This document shows positions 48,346 to 61,372 of a DNA stretch of 64,000 nt, in pieces. Below the pieces are notes generated by a model. That model worked only from the letters and a program-made list of their open reading frames with translations. It was not told the origin of the DNA and ran no database searches. Position numbers and translations under genes: made by a program. Origin of the DNA: Pyxicephalus adspersus (taxonomy: Eukaryota > Chordata > Amphibia > Anura > Pyxicephalidae); assembly GCF_032062135.1 (NCBI RefSeq), contig NC_092859.1:29477396-29541395 (forward strand). Direction: 5' to 3'. Positions within the stretch are counted from its first letter, which is position 1. Each line of letters begins with the position of its first letter.

Positions 48346-48897
48346 ATGTAAAGATATTATAAAGTATATATAGTGGTATACAGTACCCATACGTAATGTA
48401 TTTGTATTATCTGCATTACTTTTAGTTACATTACCTACTTTCTAGCAAGACAATAGTACAGCATGAATAGTTTATATTCTGTTTATAATTATGATATATT
48501 ATGTTCTGTCTGTTTATATTTTGCTTTATTGTTTTTTTGCCAGCCCCCCTTACCAATTAACATGAAATAATTAAAAAATTTAATGTTTTAATAAAACCAC
48601 TCTGATTTTATTACGTACCTTATTAAGGGCCCAGTGATGTTATCAATAGGTCATCTTTGCTTCTGAATACAATTATGGTATTCAAGGTGATCATTGTTGG
48701 TTGAAGGCACTTGTGGGTGCTGTACATAGTTTCCTGAAAACATCACTGCACCTTACCATATCACTGATGTTAGCAGAAGGCTGGCTCTTGGAAAGAGATA
48801 TGCAAATATCAATATTTTAATGTAAAACTATAGGAAGCTCACAGTAAACAATGAAATCTGAGTAACAAGTTAGACATTTTGTCATGTTGGTAACATG

Positions 48898-49533
48898 GGG
48901 TCTGATTTTTTAAAGCTCTCCAAGGCTGGAGAGCATACACTTTCATCAGTGAGCCTGGGTGATCCAGCAAACCTGTAATGGATTTCCTAATACTCATTTG
49001 CTGTTTGTTAATTTTTAGTCCTGGACTGGATCCTTTAAAGCAGGGGTTGGTAAAATCCGCCTTTAGGCCAGATACGGCCTAACAGGTAGTTCACTCCGGC
49101 CTAACGCCCCCTGGCCAATCCGGCCTAATGCCGGCCAGAAACCCACGGAGCCGGAGCCGAAGGTTGCCGGCGGATCAGCCAGGGGGCGTTGGGAATTACC
49201 GGAGCCGCTGGAGCTCCGGTGCCACCCCCTTGCCGTTGTTACCCTATTTACCACGGCCGGTGTTGATACTTACGCGGTAAATAAGGAAAGCTCCCTGAAG
49301 GTAAATCCCTCTCCTCTGCAATGCATACGGAGGAGAGCGATTTCACTTCAGGGGGCGTTCCCTGGTGGTGAGCGGAGCCATCAGGGCAGGTCCTGCCTAG
49401 TGTGCTCGCGCCCACGCCATATATGGCCATAAAACATTTTTTGACCCCTACTTTACAGGTTTGCTGGATTACCCATGTTCACTAATGAAAGTGTATTCTC
49501 TCCAGCCTTGGAGAGCTTTCATAAATCAGGCCC
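48898..49533. mobile_element. MITE-A, copy 5, interrupted by a hAT element
   Basis: The left arm is 48898-49040 and the right arm 49451-49533 (GTTTGCTGGATTACCCATGT ... ATAAATCAGGCCC). Removing 49041-49458 restores a copy of normal length, so the MITE was there first. Confidence 0.93.
49041..49450. mobile_element. 410-bp GC-rich hAT element nested in MITE-A
   Basis: The ends CAGGGGTTGGTAAAA and TTTTTTGACCCCTA are short inverted repeats. The flanks CTTTAAAG (49033-49040) and CTTTACAG (49451-49458) are an 8-base target duplication with one mismatch, the hAT hallmark. The interior is far more GC-rich than its surroundings (CCGG/GCCGGC-rich) and has no transposase frame. Confidence 0.9.
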
Positions 49534-50149
49534 ATTGTGTCTGTGTTGATGTTTTCTCCTTAAGCAGAACCTAAACAGAGACACTAATAAAACATCTGCG
49601 TTTCTAACCCTTTACCTATTCATAGTATAAATTGTCTGCTGAAGTTCTACCTATAATTACAAAAATAATTACTTAGGGCAGCTCAGATGCTCTATTGCAA
49701 TTCATGAATATTTGAGATCCTTTGTTGCAGCCAGAGCCTATTGTAAGAAAAAGTCTACTATTCAGCATATTTGGAATGTCTGATGATATTCTAACAATCT
49801 AAAGCTTTTGCTGTACTAAAATAATCTGTCTCTCTATCAAGCCTCTGAAAACTGATGTCACCATGACATACATGAAGGACAAATGTAAGAAATGAAAATC
49901 TTTCAGACAGAAGACCAGAAAACCACATGCACCCTGCTCTATATTCAATCAAAAAGTTAGGGAATGTGACACTGCTTCTTCTTTTTATATGATTTTTGGA
50001 TTTAAAATTTTGAAAGCCAAGAGTTATAAGCCCTTGTTTAGATTTTTATTGCATTCTGTGTCTGTGATATGGAGATCTGCTTTACTATGTGTGTGTTCAA
50101 TGGGGACAGAGTCAGAAAGAAAATCACGTGTGTGAGGAATATAACATCA

Positions 50150-50285
50150 GTTATGATCCACCAATGTTATCATCACAAATTGGTCCAATGCAATCATTTG
50201 TCCTCAATATTGCAAAACATAGACAGAAGGTGTCTGATAAAGGCTGGACAAGATCTGCTGTATAGCTGTAAAAGAGGTTAAAACA
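50150..50285. repeat. Dispersed repeat D, partial copy
   Basis: GATCCACCAATGTTATCATC ... GGCTGGACAAGATCTGCTGT resembles 51668-51740 joined to 51980-52035, i.e. the same unit without the MITE-A inserted there. Confidence 0.6.
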
Positions 50286-51158
50286 TTTTTGAAAGTTGAC
50301 AGGTGGAACCCTGTCTTAAAAATATTTCTATTAGGGGGTATAAGCTGAACTCCAGACAGATAAGAAAAACAAAAATTAATGGTACTCTGTAAAAATTATA
50401 ATACATCATGACATTTTTTCATTGTAAGCATTTGAATCTAACCACCTGAGGAGCCAGGAACCAATCAGTTCATGTGCTAAGTGGAGATGGGATCATTACT
50501 GTGCTGCTTCTTCATTCACTTTACAATCAAAAGCTGTCAATGACAGCCTGGATTCAGAGAAAGTGAGATGAATGACACAGGTCAATAGACTGAGGACATC
50601 TAGTGGCAAATAAAAGCATGACAAGGAAAATCTCCAGACCTAAGGTAAACATTGCATCAAAAGTTTATTGGTTATTGTGTCTTTTTTAGGATATAATTTT
50701 TATTTTGGCATTTTTGTTGGAATTCTTCTTTAAGGGAACACTTAACCACACTAATACCTGAATAACAACAACAACAATGATAGTATAATATAAATAATAT
50801 TAATAATAAAGGGCAGGCCTCCACTTGAGCAGCAAAATGAAAGGTACCAATTAATTTGCACCTCAGCAAATGACAGGCCATCTTTAAAGCATCAACTCCT
50901 AACTACCTTAAAGAAAAGCCACAAAAGCTGGCTGATAAGCAGACACAAAAGCATTGCTGGCCTTGATGTGCAGTTAAACAATAAACCATATTATGTAGAG
51001 CTTCTCAGTAAGCAGAACTGTCATTCACTGTTCTGGCTCCCAAAGCCGCAAGCACAAAGCCAATCCCTCTCTGTAAATGTTAGCCGCCATTGATTAGATT
51101 TTAATGAGCACTAAATTCACCACTAGCGTCTTTTAATGACATTTGCGGTGTTTGTTTA

Positions 51159-51172
51159 CCACCAGGGGGCGC
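51159..51172 (+). promoter_or_regulatory. CTCF core motif
   Basis: CCACCAGGGGGCGC is an exact match to the vertebrate CTCF core consensus. It sits in a repeat-free stretch (51050-51200) with ATTA-rich flanks. Binding in vivo is inferred. Confidence 0.6.
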
Positions 51173-51548
51173 AATGCTCTTCTCTTGGAGGCCTAAAAAT
51201 TCAGGCGTGAATGTTATATATAAAGAAAGAGGGAAAAAAATCAAATATTTAATAATTGGCACAAGAGCTCAATTATCTGTCCTACGCTCTCCAAGTCAGA
51301 AAACCTTTGGCACATTAAGATTTTTTTTCTGTTCAACTGAAAAGCAAATTTAGTTGCTCCATTGAAATTCAATTTGTTTATATTGCAATCTGTGGGGACA
51401 GTACAAGAACTTTGTGACCTGTCTGCACAAAAGCTTTGTAGGATCACCATACTTTTTCCAAAATGAGCCTACCTTTTTTTTTGCCCCAGACTAGCTACAA
51501 TAGAATATTGTGATAGATACAGCACCCCAGTGTACAAAGAATACATTT

Positions 51549-52250
51549 GCAAATAACTACTCTCTGCCTTGGCACATGCCAATGATGCCCTCCCGGTATC
51601 CAGCACCTGATCAGTGTAATTCAACCACTTTTTGGTTGTCATCACATTAGTCTGCTCACAGTAAATTGCTTGTCACGATCCACCATTGTCATCATCACAA
51701 GTTGGTTTAGGCCAGTGATTTGTGCAGAAGAGCTGCAGAAAGTAGACAAAATGGGCCTGATTTTTTTAAAGCTCTCCAAGGCTGGAGAGGATACACTTCC
51801 ATCAGTGAACCTGGGTGATCCAGCAAACCTGTAAAGGATCCTAGTCCAGGACTGAAATTAACAAATGGCAAACAAGTTTTAAGAAATACATTCCAGGTTT
51901 GTTGGATCACCCAGCTTTACTTATAAAAGTGTATCCTCTACAGTCTTGGAGAGCTTTAATAAATCAGGCTTAATGTGTATGAAAGAGGCTGGAGGAGATC
52001 AGCTGCACGGAACTGCAAAAAAAGGGTGAAAACTTTTTGATGACCTCCAATGCATTCTTTCAATACAATAGAAAGTTACAGCATGTGAGTGTACATAACA
52101 ATTCCAATGCAAAGAAAAAAAAAAGGTTGCAGATAACTACTCCTTGTCTTAGCACACGCTAATGATGCCCTACCGGTCTCCAGCACCTGGCCAGGGTAAT
52201 TCAACCCACTTTTAGGTTGTCATCACATCAACCGGCTCACCATACATTGC
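51549..52250. repeat. Dispersed repeat D with about 120-bp direct duplication
   Basis: GCAAATAACTACTCTCTGCC...GGTTGTCATCACATTA (51549-51672) recurs as GCAGATAACTACTCCTTGTC...GGTTGTCATCACATCA (52129-52250), in the same orientation and about 80% identical by eye. The unit between them contains MITE-A copy 6. No coding capacity; class unknown. Confidence 0.7.
51753..51972. mobile_element. MITE-A, copy 6
   Basis: GGGCCTGATTTTTTTAAAGC ... GCTTTAATAAATCAGGCTTA. Inserted inside dispersed repeat D, which is seen without it at 50150-50285. Confidence 0.92.
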
Positions 52251-52259
52251 AAGAAACAA

Positions 52260-54460
52260 CAGCACTGTAATATTGTCAGGGCCATTGGAACTACCTATTG
52301 ATGGAGAAGAGAGGAAGGTCCTGAGGCTTCGAGTTCGGGTTGGAAGTCCATTGAAAAAAAAGATAGGTATGCTGGAAATTCAATGCAACGGGGGCTCCAA
52401 AATCTGGACTTGACATGGGGTTACGTATAGTGCTACATTTTTTGATATCATTTCATATAACTGGTAAATGTGAGACAGAATGTGTTTTCTAACTTTCATA
52501 TGACAGGTTATGCTTATCTCTGACAATCCCTTCTAGGTATATAAATTGCAAGGTTTATAGCAACATTTTACTTTTTCTGTTCTGAGGATTTTGATGTAAG
52601 CGTTAGTATATGGTTTTGTTAAGTATCTGCTGAATGTCTTTTCCTGTTGTAGTACATTGATTTTTTTTATGTCCATTGCTGCTGCTATGAAAAGAATAAC
52701 TTCCCTACCAAATACGCTGTGGGGTGAGGCCCCTCCAAGTCTGACTACCCAGTTACATGATGACACTTCTCTTTCTTTGTTGAGACTGAGAGGGATGGTT
52801 CCATTACAAAGTAGCCAGCTGAGGCCTTTGCTGCACAAAGAATCCACATTTACCCACCACAAGTCATACAAATATCAGTAAAGTTGTGATTGAACATACT
52901 TAGAGGAACTTTGCTACAAGAGACAGGTAATGTAACTGGTAATGCTTTTGATAGCAGCAAAGAAGAGTAAGAGATCAAAAGTGAATTATTGACTGAAGAT
53001 CTGCTTTAGGACTTGGTTAAAAGTAGCAGATTTGTCATTTCTGTAGCAGGGTATTCCTGTATTATGACTGCAAGTTCCATGCTGGCATTTGGTTAAAGCA
53101 ATGAGCCAATCACATGAGCAGGAAAATAGATTTCTGGCTGCATTGTAAACAGAATGTCATAATTGACTGGAAGTAACATTAGAATTTCTTTCGTTTCACA
53201 AAATTGTAACAGCTGCAGATGGAAATGAAACCATCAATTGTGTTAAATTGTAAAATGGTTTCTGCAGCAGTTGTATATTTTAAATGTGAAAGTTTAGTGA
53301 AAGTAAAGTTTTAATACTAAATTTTGCTGAAAAAGACAAATGAAAACAGGATCTTGTATGCAAGGTAAGCTGTGTTATACCAGCCAGCCTGTTTCATTCT
53401 TAGTTCTTTGTTGGCAAGACAATGTTCCCGTCGCTGTCACCTATACCCACATCTGTCTGATCCCTATTTTGGAGACAGAATGGTGGTCTCTGTGTCATTC
53501 TGGCACTCAGTGAATAATGAACAAGTCATCCATCTCCCCTGAGGAGACTAGGGAAAGGTGCCGGAAACAATGGCATTTCAAGTAATGCCATTTAAGGGGA
53601 CTAGCATTTTAAAACACAGCTATCCTTAAAGAGATTTTACTGACATCTGTAGCTGCAAGAAACATTCAGCAATCAGCCCTAAAGTCAAAGCACTAAAAAC
53701 ATTTAAGTTCAAGATATTCTCTCAGTAGCTGAGCTCACCCTGATTTTCCTTCCAGAAGTGACTCAGGAGCTCAGCTCACCCTTCTCCCCTTCATTCAGCA
53801 CCACCTGTTTCCCATTTTAGCAGTTACTCTGCAATTCAGATCACCCTGCTAAGCCTTTACATTAAAGATTATAAAGTTTGAAGGCTGCTGTGTCATTGTA
53901 CAGGAGAGTGGAGCAGGAAGTGCTAAACTGCTAAATTATTGATCAATGCAACATGAGGGTGCTAAGGTTCTCCTGGGAGGGAGAACAGGGGAAGCTGAAA
54001 ACCCTAAAGATCTCCAGGTTTTAAACAGCACCTTAAGCTACAAAGGTGGAGAGTTGTTTTATGGGTAATCAACTGCTTGTTAGGAATATTTGAATTGAAA
54101 TGGTTCATAATCTGGCTACTATTTCACCTTATAAAGGAACCCCAAGACAGAAAGTAAAAAGGGCTGTTCAATTTGGGGACAATTAATAACACTTATTTTC
54201 AACGCACTGGGATAGGAAATGAGAAGAAAACTCCATAACAGAAGCACACATTAGGATGAGAGGCAGGATATTTATTTAATCAAAATTGCAAGCAATGATA
54301 TACATTTACACAATTCATGTTTATACATTTTGGGGTGTCTTTTTAAGCCAGGGAGTTTTCAGACAAATGTTCTCCAGGTCATCTTATATCTCTGAATCAT
54401 TAAATTGCAGTAATCATTTTCAACCGGTGTTACTTGTTTGTTGGCAAGTGTGCTGTTTCT
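52260..54460. other. Intergenic stretch without recognised features
   Basis: No repeat, coding similarity or RNA gene recognised. The overlapping frames at 52533-52881 on both strands are unremarkable. Confidence 0.6.
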
Positions 54461-54470
54461 CCTTATATGA

Positions 54471-54670
54471 TTCTGTGGAGAAGATAGACTATCATAGGAG
54501 AGCCTGGGTGATCCAGAAAACCTGCAGATGATTTCTTAAAAATCATTTGCTATTAGTAAAAAAATATTTTTAGTCCTGGACCAGATGTATCGCAGGTTTT
54601 CTGGATGACCTAGGTTCATACATGATAGTCTATCTTCTCCAGTCTTTGAGAGCTTTGATAATTCAGACCC
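54471..54670. mobile_element. MITE-A, copy 7 (divergent subfamily)
   Basis: GGAGAAGATAGACTATCATA ... TGATAGTCTATCTTCTCC form the arms. The inner AGCCTGGGTGATCCAGAAAA and TTTTCTGGATGACCTAGG keep the MITE-A core, but the outer arms differ. It shares AAGATAG..TATCAT with the degraded copy at 42234. Confidence 0.8.
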
Positions 54671-55002
54671 AGTGTGTACAAGGGTTTACTGCCATGTTTC
54701 AATATTAAATGGTTAATGAAATGAATAGAAGATATCTTCCATGGACTGTATATTCCTCTGGCCCCTGCATAATGTATGTTTCATACTTCTGACCCATGCA
54801 CTATGTACAATACATACAATAAATTTGATCTCTGCACATAGTAGGTTACATAGACCTGACTTCTGCTCTCAGGGCCACCATCAAAAATTTTCGAGCCTCA
54901 TATTAAATAAACTTCCTGGTCCCCCCTTTTCCATATCTAAATGTTCTAACATTACAAAAGCTCTTTTGATTCAATTGGAGCCCGGTACAAAAGTAACCCT
55001 TG

Positions 55003-55018
55003 CCCCCCCCCCCCCCCC
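55003..55018. repeat. Poly-C tract
   Basis: An uninterrupted C run of about 15 bases. Confidence 0.95.
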
Positions 55019-55139
55019 AAACCTAATGGCAGCTCTGCCTGCACTACGTACGTTACATACTCCTGTGAATTTTAACAATACAAAGATTTTATTTATTCAT
55101 ACCCCTTTAAGCCCTTGCCATTGTTAGCACATTTTAGCC

Positions 55140-58100
55140 ATGCCCATCTTTACTTTGTCACTTCCCTCTTCCCCTGGAGTGCCCCTGGGGGAGAGGACCC
55201 ATAAATATTTTGCTGGGTGGCCCAGTGACTTCTAGTTATGCTCCTCTCCAATAGAACTTATAACCCTGCTCCTCCTTTAAAAACACTATTTTTGGTTGGA
55301 GTTACACTTTTGACCTGCACCAGATGTACCAGATGCGAGTCTACTCTACACACCTATGTGTACATGCATACTTTTCACATACTGATCTTTCTAAAATAAA
55401 AAAATACTTTCTTTGTCTTCAATGTTCTAAGGGGAACCTTTATTCTTTACATCCTGTATCCTCACCAAACATTTCTCCTGCCACATCAATCTTTGTTCTA
55501 ATATATACTGTGACACTAACTTCACATTAAATCAGCACAATCCTCCCTTGAAATACTCCGTGCAGCTGGGGGACTCTGATCCTTCAACCATCTAATGCTT
55601 AGTGTGTGCTTTCTGGCTTACCAAGATGGACCACCCGTAATTGGTAAAGACAACCCACACATTTTGACACCATTTTTTCTTATTTGTTGGTGTATTGTAT
55701 TCCTGCATCTGTAGTTTTGTTGTTAATATATTATGGCATAATTTTCTTTTAAAAAAATGTGGGAAGGAATTATTGGCATTAGGTTAATAATTTTAAAATT
55801 GGAATTAGGTTATTATTATGCTGGTGTTCGATGGTAATAATCATTTACAGGTCACATTAAATCCCACCATAGATACAATAGGTGAACACTGTTCCACTAG
55901 GAAAGAAAGTTTTTTATTTAATTCATCAGTTCAAAATATATTAAAAAAGTGGCTGGAATAAAACATAAATCCTTAAAAAAACAAAAGATAAATCTTAGGA
56001 CTGGTAATGTATTAGATTTTTGCTCCTAGGTTTAGATACATGGTAAAGTAAATGTAAAAGCCCTGCAGCAAAAGTATGTATATATAAGCATCATTATCTA
56101 CTTTTTATAATCTCCCTGTTCAAGTTTTAAAAAAGCTGTTCCTTATTGTGCCGTTCAATGCACCACTATTTTCTATTAGACCAACGATATTACAGGGGTG
56201 TATAAGTCCCTGTCATAAAGCTTGGGGCTTTAAAAGTACATCTTCACTACTACTATTACCCCTTCCCAACTAAATAGGATGAATGTTTTTTTATGGAAAA
56301 TGATGGGACTACTGGTGTTATCACTCAAAAAAAGGGGGAGAAACTGACCATAGCTGCGCTGGCTATTACTAACCTTTTCCTCCACGTGTTACAACACCTA
56401 GCTACTGGGGTAAGAGGATATGTCAACATGTACATCAATAGTTCTGTATCCCAGGGGCTAGAGGTAACTATGCTGTGAATAATTCAACAGACCCCCAATA
56501 GTATTGTCACATTAGGGTAAAAGTGTACCATCTGCACTTACAGGATCAACAAGTATGGACACTAATAAAATAACGGTTACATTTGTAACGCTTTTACATG
56601 GCCAATTGTTTTTGCTTTATTATTTAGTTTGGTAAAAGCCCAGTGTTTACAGAGCTGAGTAGCTGAAGCTCATATTACAGACACAGCTGAATAAATCAGT
56701 AGAGTTACTCAATCTCCTTCCTTTCTGTTAAGCAAACAAAAGTTAGATAATGAGTATAAATACTTATATAAACTTCAAAAAATAAAACTTGGGATTGATC
56801 CATATAAGACTGATTCCAAATTACTAAAATTACCCTTAAGCCGCTTATGAATAAATATCTTAAACTCCACTTTTATCGGCCCTATGATGTACTGTGTGAT
56901 GTATTCCTTTCTCTGTAGTCTTTACTGGACATGATAGCATGTCGATGGAGGACGTAGAAATACCATAGATTTGGGCTGAAACGTTTGAGGCTCTTGCTGC
57001 TTATCTTCAGTTCCGCATTCTATTTGGACCTATTTTAGAAGGAATGTATTGACATAGCTAAAAACAGAAATAAGCCTTCATTCCCCCATTAAATGTTCAT
57101 CGGTGTGTTCAATGTGTGGTATGTGCTGTTTCCTTATCTCCTGGAACAAAGCTCATGCACAGTATCTATAAAAGAAGAAACAAAAAATGGTACCTGCCCC
57201 CTAGGCCAGTTTTCCTAAACCACAGCTCCCCTACTCGAATTGATTAGCCAGCTATAAATTCCCACCAACATAATCAGACTTCATAGCTACACTCCACACA
57301 AAACCTCTTGCTGGCTTAGGAGGAAAAGAGCTGAAAGAGACAGTTTGTCCGTTCTGTACCAGAACACCTAGAATTAGCAAGATTTGGCCTCTATTAGAGG
57401 AAGGTGTTGCATTTCAGTGCCAGCTTTTCTCTGTAGGAAAAGTGGCTACTTGCTGGGAAAATCCATCTCGTCTTACTTTTGCAACCCTAAGAGAACTTAG
57501 CTAGGCTTTATTAAAAATCGCCCGGGTGGCTTACTGACATGAGATCATTGCAGGAACTCATCATAGCCAGAAGATTGGAAAGACATATAAAAGATTCAAA
57601 ACTATGTTTCTTCCTGTAAAAGTTAAAACCTTGATGCAGCATAGAAGTAGGTCAGAGGGAAGTCAAAACTCAAGCTTCTTAAACGGATCTCAAGCAAAGT
57701 TAACCCAAAAGCAAACTACATTTGGCCATCCAGTTCTGTTACAGGTGATGGACCTTGAATCTAGAACCTGAAAGTGCACAGTCAACTGTTCTTTCTACAA
57801 AATTGCAATATGGTGGCAGCCTGTTATATTTTATTATAATTATGAAAATTTTACTAACAGTAACATAATGTTTGTTTGGAGTCTTGGCATCCCTGGTATC
57901 CCTGCCACATTATCCCGGGGCCAATGGCTCTGGTGAAATCCACCTCTTTTACCTATGATGATGTGTACCCTGCAACAATTAAGCATTGAGAATCTGTATG
58001 AAGTCACTACAGGAACATTCAAACCACACAATGCTACATTTCAATTCACAATTTTTCTCCAGGACTCAGAAAGCCACATCTGGAGATTACTGAGCAGTTA

Positions 58101-58690
58101 TGCTGAGATTCACGTGCAGAAAATGGCAGGAAAATGACTTTTTTGTTACTCTCCAGAGAAACACTTAGCACAGCGGGTAGCATTAAATTCCTCTGTGACC
58201 TCAGAGCATCTTCCCATATATTTCCAGCAGCATTATGCCTGCTTTTCTATACTCAAACGTCCTTTGGTAGCTTTCATTGTCCTGCCTGCTCTCACCCTGC
58301 AATTTCAGCTGGCTAACAATGCGCAAAAATGAAATGAAGATGTTACATTCTATTCTTTTTCTATCATTTTTTTTCCTTTTGATTTTTTATATGATTATTT
58401 ACATAATATTTTATGTAAGTAATCATATATGAGGATACACTACATGCATGGTATCACATGGATCATTTGTTGGTAATATTTTCAGTGACAATTGAGGTGT
58501 ACCTACTTTTTTTTTTTAATAATTTAGAAAGTAATTTCAGGTAAGCTTTTTTTCTCAAAATAGGAAGAAGTATGGACCCCATCAGGATTTATTGCTGTTT
58601 GGCAAGACCCATCGGCAATACGATCCCTTGGTAACTGTTCTTTGATCACCCTTACCAGAACAGCAGATGAGGGGAAATCTTGCCCTGCAC
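55140..58690. other. Intergenic stretch without recognised features
   Basis: Mostly AT-rich unique-looking DNA. 57370-57560 is less AT-rich and repeat-free. No gene found. Confidence 0.55.
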
Positions 58691-58695
58691 ATATA

Positions 58696-58846
58696 GGGGT
58701 CTATTGTAAGTAGTGAATCTGACATTTACTGAAACATTCCATGCTGGAGAATCAATTACTACCATTGAAGCACATTGACCTGGAAGATTCTGAACCAGGG
58801 AATGTTTCAGCTAATGTCAGATCCACTTATTAATAATTAGACCCCC
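58696..58846. mobile_element. Short fold-back MITE
   Basis: The arms GGGGTCTATTGTAAGTAGTG...CTGACATTTACTGAAACATTCC and GGAATGTTTCAGCTAATGTC...ATTAGACCCCC are inverted copies over about 45 bases. Confidence 0.85.
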
Positions 58847-58849
58847 ATT

Positions 58850-61200
58850 TCTTTCATTACTATTACCTGGTCTTCCCGTCAATACTACATTTTCTGTCCT
58901 CAGGTGACAACGCTTAATCACTTTCTGTATCTATCGAGTAGCAGTTTCGTCACCCTAAACTGTTCTCTATAATTTGGAGTACAACTTGCCCTCCTTGTTT
59001 CCATTCAATTGGAGGGGGGTCTTTGTACCCAAATATAAGAGTTATTAAGGCCAAAATTAATGTTTACGTTTTCAGTTTGGTTAATAGGAAGTTATAGGGA
59101 TACAAATTTCTGGTAGGTTTGATAGGATTTTTCATCAGCAGAAAATGTACTTATGTTGGAAAAAGGAAAAGCAATGCAGCTATAACATCTTGTGGTTTGT
59201 GCTTTGGAATGCCATTCTAAGTGAATACCCTGCAATACCTTGAACAAAGTGAGTTGTCTGAATCAGCCCTGTACTAGAAAAGGGCACTGGGGCATGAAGG
59301 AATCCTGCATGCAGTGGGCCCAAGAGAAGGTTCATGAACTTGCACTATCCATGCACTTTCGTGAATAGGCTCAAAGCTATTAAAGAGAACCTTTCTCTTG
59401 TCTGCAGATGCATGAAAATTTACATCAAGACATGTAAGATCTAATCAATATTGTCCATACTAACCCATCATAGCACAAATCTCATATATGAATGTTATGA
59501 TACCTGGGTAGCTTAATCAACCTCAGATAATAGAATGTGCATTCTCATATCTGTGTTTCATGTCATACGGATCATCCTTTATAAAACGAGTATTTCCTGA
59601 GCCTCAGCGGAGTCTGTAAATGTCAGTGTCAATTTTTGCTTCGTGACACTTTGAGATTGATGTTTTTATCTCCATTATATACAATCTATACTTTTTTGGC
59701 AAGCTCAAAGCTAGTCATTGAAGACTTCGGGCATACGTAAGGCTCTTTTGTCAGTGAGAGTGCATTAATTTTTCATCCAATATGGTAAATAAGCCACAAT
59801 TAACCTGTGGCCCTCCAACCACTTAGGAACTACAAGATTCAACATCTCCAGACCTCAGGCTTGGCATTGAGTATCATGCCTAATGCAATGAGACTATCAA
59901 CCATTGGTTCCTGTGGTTCTGAACTTGGGCTCTGCCAACGATTACTATCGGAAATTTGAGGCAAAATACAATTTTATTGGCTAAATCTCCCATTTTTGAC
60001 TAATTGGAAGTTATTTTAAACACAAATAAGATTTATAAAATATAGTCACATAGCCATAATAAAGTTTATTTCTTACAGTTAAGCTGTATGTTGAGTTTAA
60101 AAAAGGTAGGACTTTCTGAAAATGTTTTAGAAAATGCAAGTTCAGTTTTATGGCAAAAGGAGAACATATCATTTATTTTGCACAAAAATTCTAAAATCTA
60201 ACCTTAATATATAAACATATTCACTAATGGTGTTTCTTGTAGTGTGTTGGTATTACCCAAACTGTTACAGTTGTCACTTTTACAGGAATAGAGGAAAAAT
60301 CAATAGGGACATTTGCAAGCAAAAAAAGAACCATCAGAGGTTTAAGCCATTGCTTACTCAGTATAAACCAACATAAAAAGTTTTGATTCTAATATATTTT
60401 ACCTTATTATCTCTGAATCCTTAGGAAAATCCCATTGAAATAAATGTTCAAAAATTAGGTGAGCCCAAACCCTGGCAAAGACATCTGTGCTCCAAATAAG
60501 TTGGAAAGTTTTTGTCAGTGTAAACTGCCCCGTCTTATATATATCTCAGTAAGCTGGAACAAAGAGTGACAATTTATTTCTTGCAGCCCTGGCATAATCC
60601 CATTTCCTTGACTCTCCGAGCTCTTGTTGGTGGACTGAACAAGAATGAATGTTCCAATTTGTGACTGGGACGGCTGTCCCCCGCTGCAGCCTCAGGTTTT
60701 TCTCTATGCCTGTATATATCTGCCACACAGACAATGCCAAAGGCATCTGGGTTTACGATAGCTACATTTGTTACCAAACCTACTGGATTTTCATAGCGCA
60801 CTTTATTTATGGATAATTAAATGAATCATTTCTATAATGTCTTCAGATCTGATAAACTTGTAGAGTAAAATGAATGAATATAGTGAGATTGTCAGGGTTA
60901 GTTAAAGGTATGCTGCAGTCATATATGAACATTTTTCATTTAAACTCACTCAGTGGAAATAACAACCATGGCCTGACTCAGATTTTTATCCCTGATATAC
61001 ATCTTGTGGAACTGACTGCCTTGCTCACTAAATTCTTATAGCATCTGCTATCCTGATCTACTAAACTGCCATAAACATTTTTTAGAAGTATTCACCGGTT
61101 TGCAGCCATGTTCTTACTTTGAACTGCAGCTCACATATGACATAGTATTCTGCTGTTAAGACATAATAGGGTTATATTACTAAATGAATATTGGCTGTTT
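58850..61200. other. Intergenic stretch without recognised features
   Basis: 59806-59880 (GTGGCCCTCCAACCACTTAG) resembles a common frog repeat end. 60590-60800 is open in two minus frames (66 and 75 codons) but matches nothing known. Confidence 0.5.
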
Positions 61201-61372
61201 ATTTATCAAGAAGAATTATCTTCTTGTAAGGGATCTGTGGACCACCAAAGAGAAAAAAAAAAAGAGTGGGTACGCGTGGCCACGCCGGAAAAAAAGTGGG
61301 GTCACGGCATTCCCACCCATGCCCACCCCACTACACCCCTGGATATATCACATCTAGGTAACCATCTAATCA

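Noticed and set aside
54741..55127. 128-codon plus frame with a proline run
   Set aside because: The proline run is the poly-C tract; no domain recognised.
60546..60801. Two overlapping minus frames (66 and 75 codons)
   Set aside because: No known protein match and no splice sites; kept only as an unexplained open stretch.
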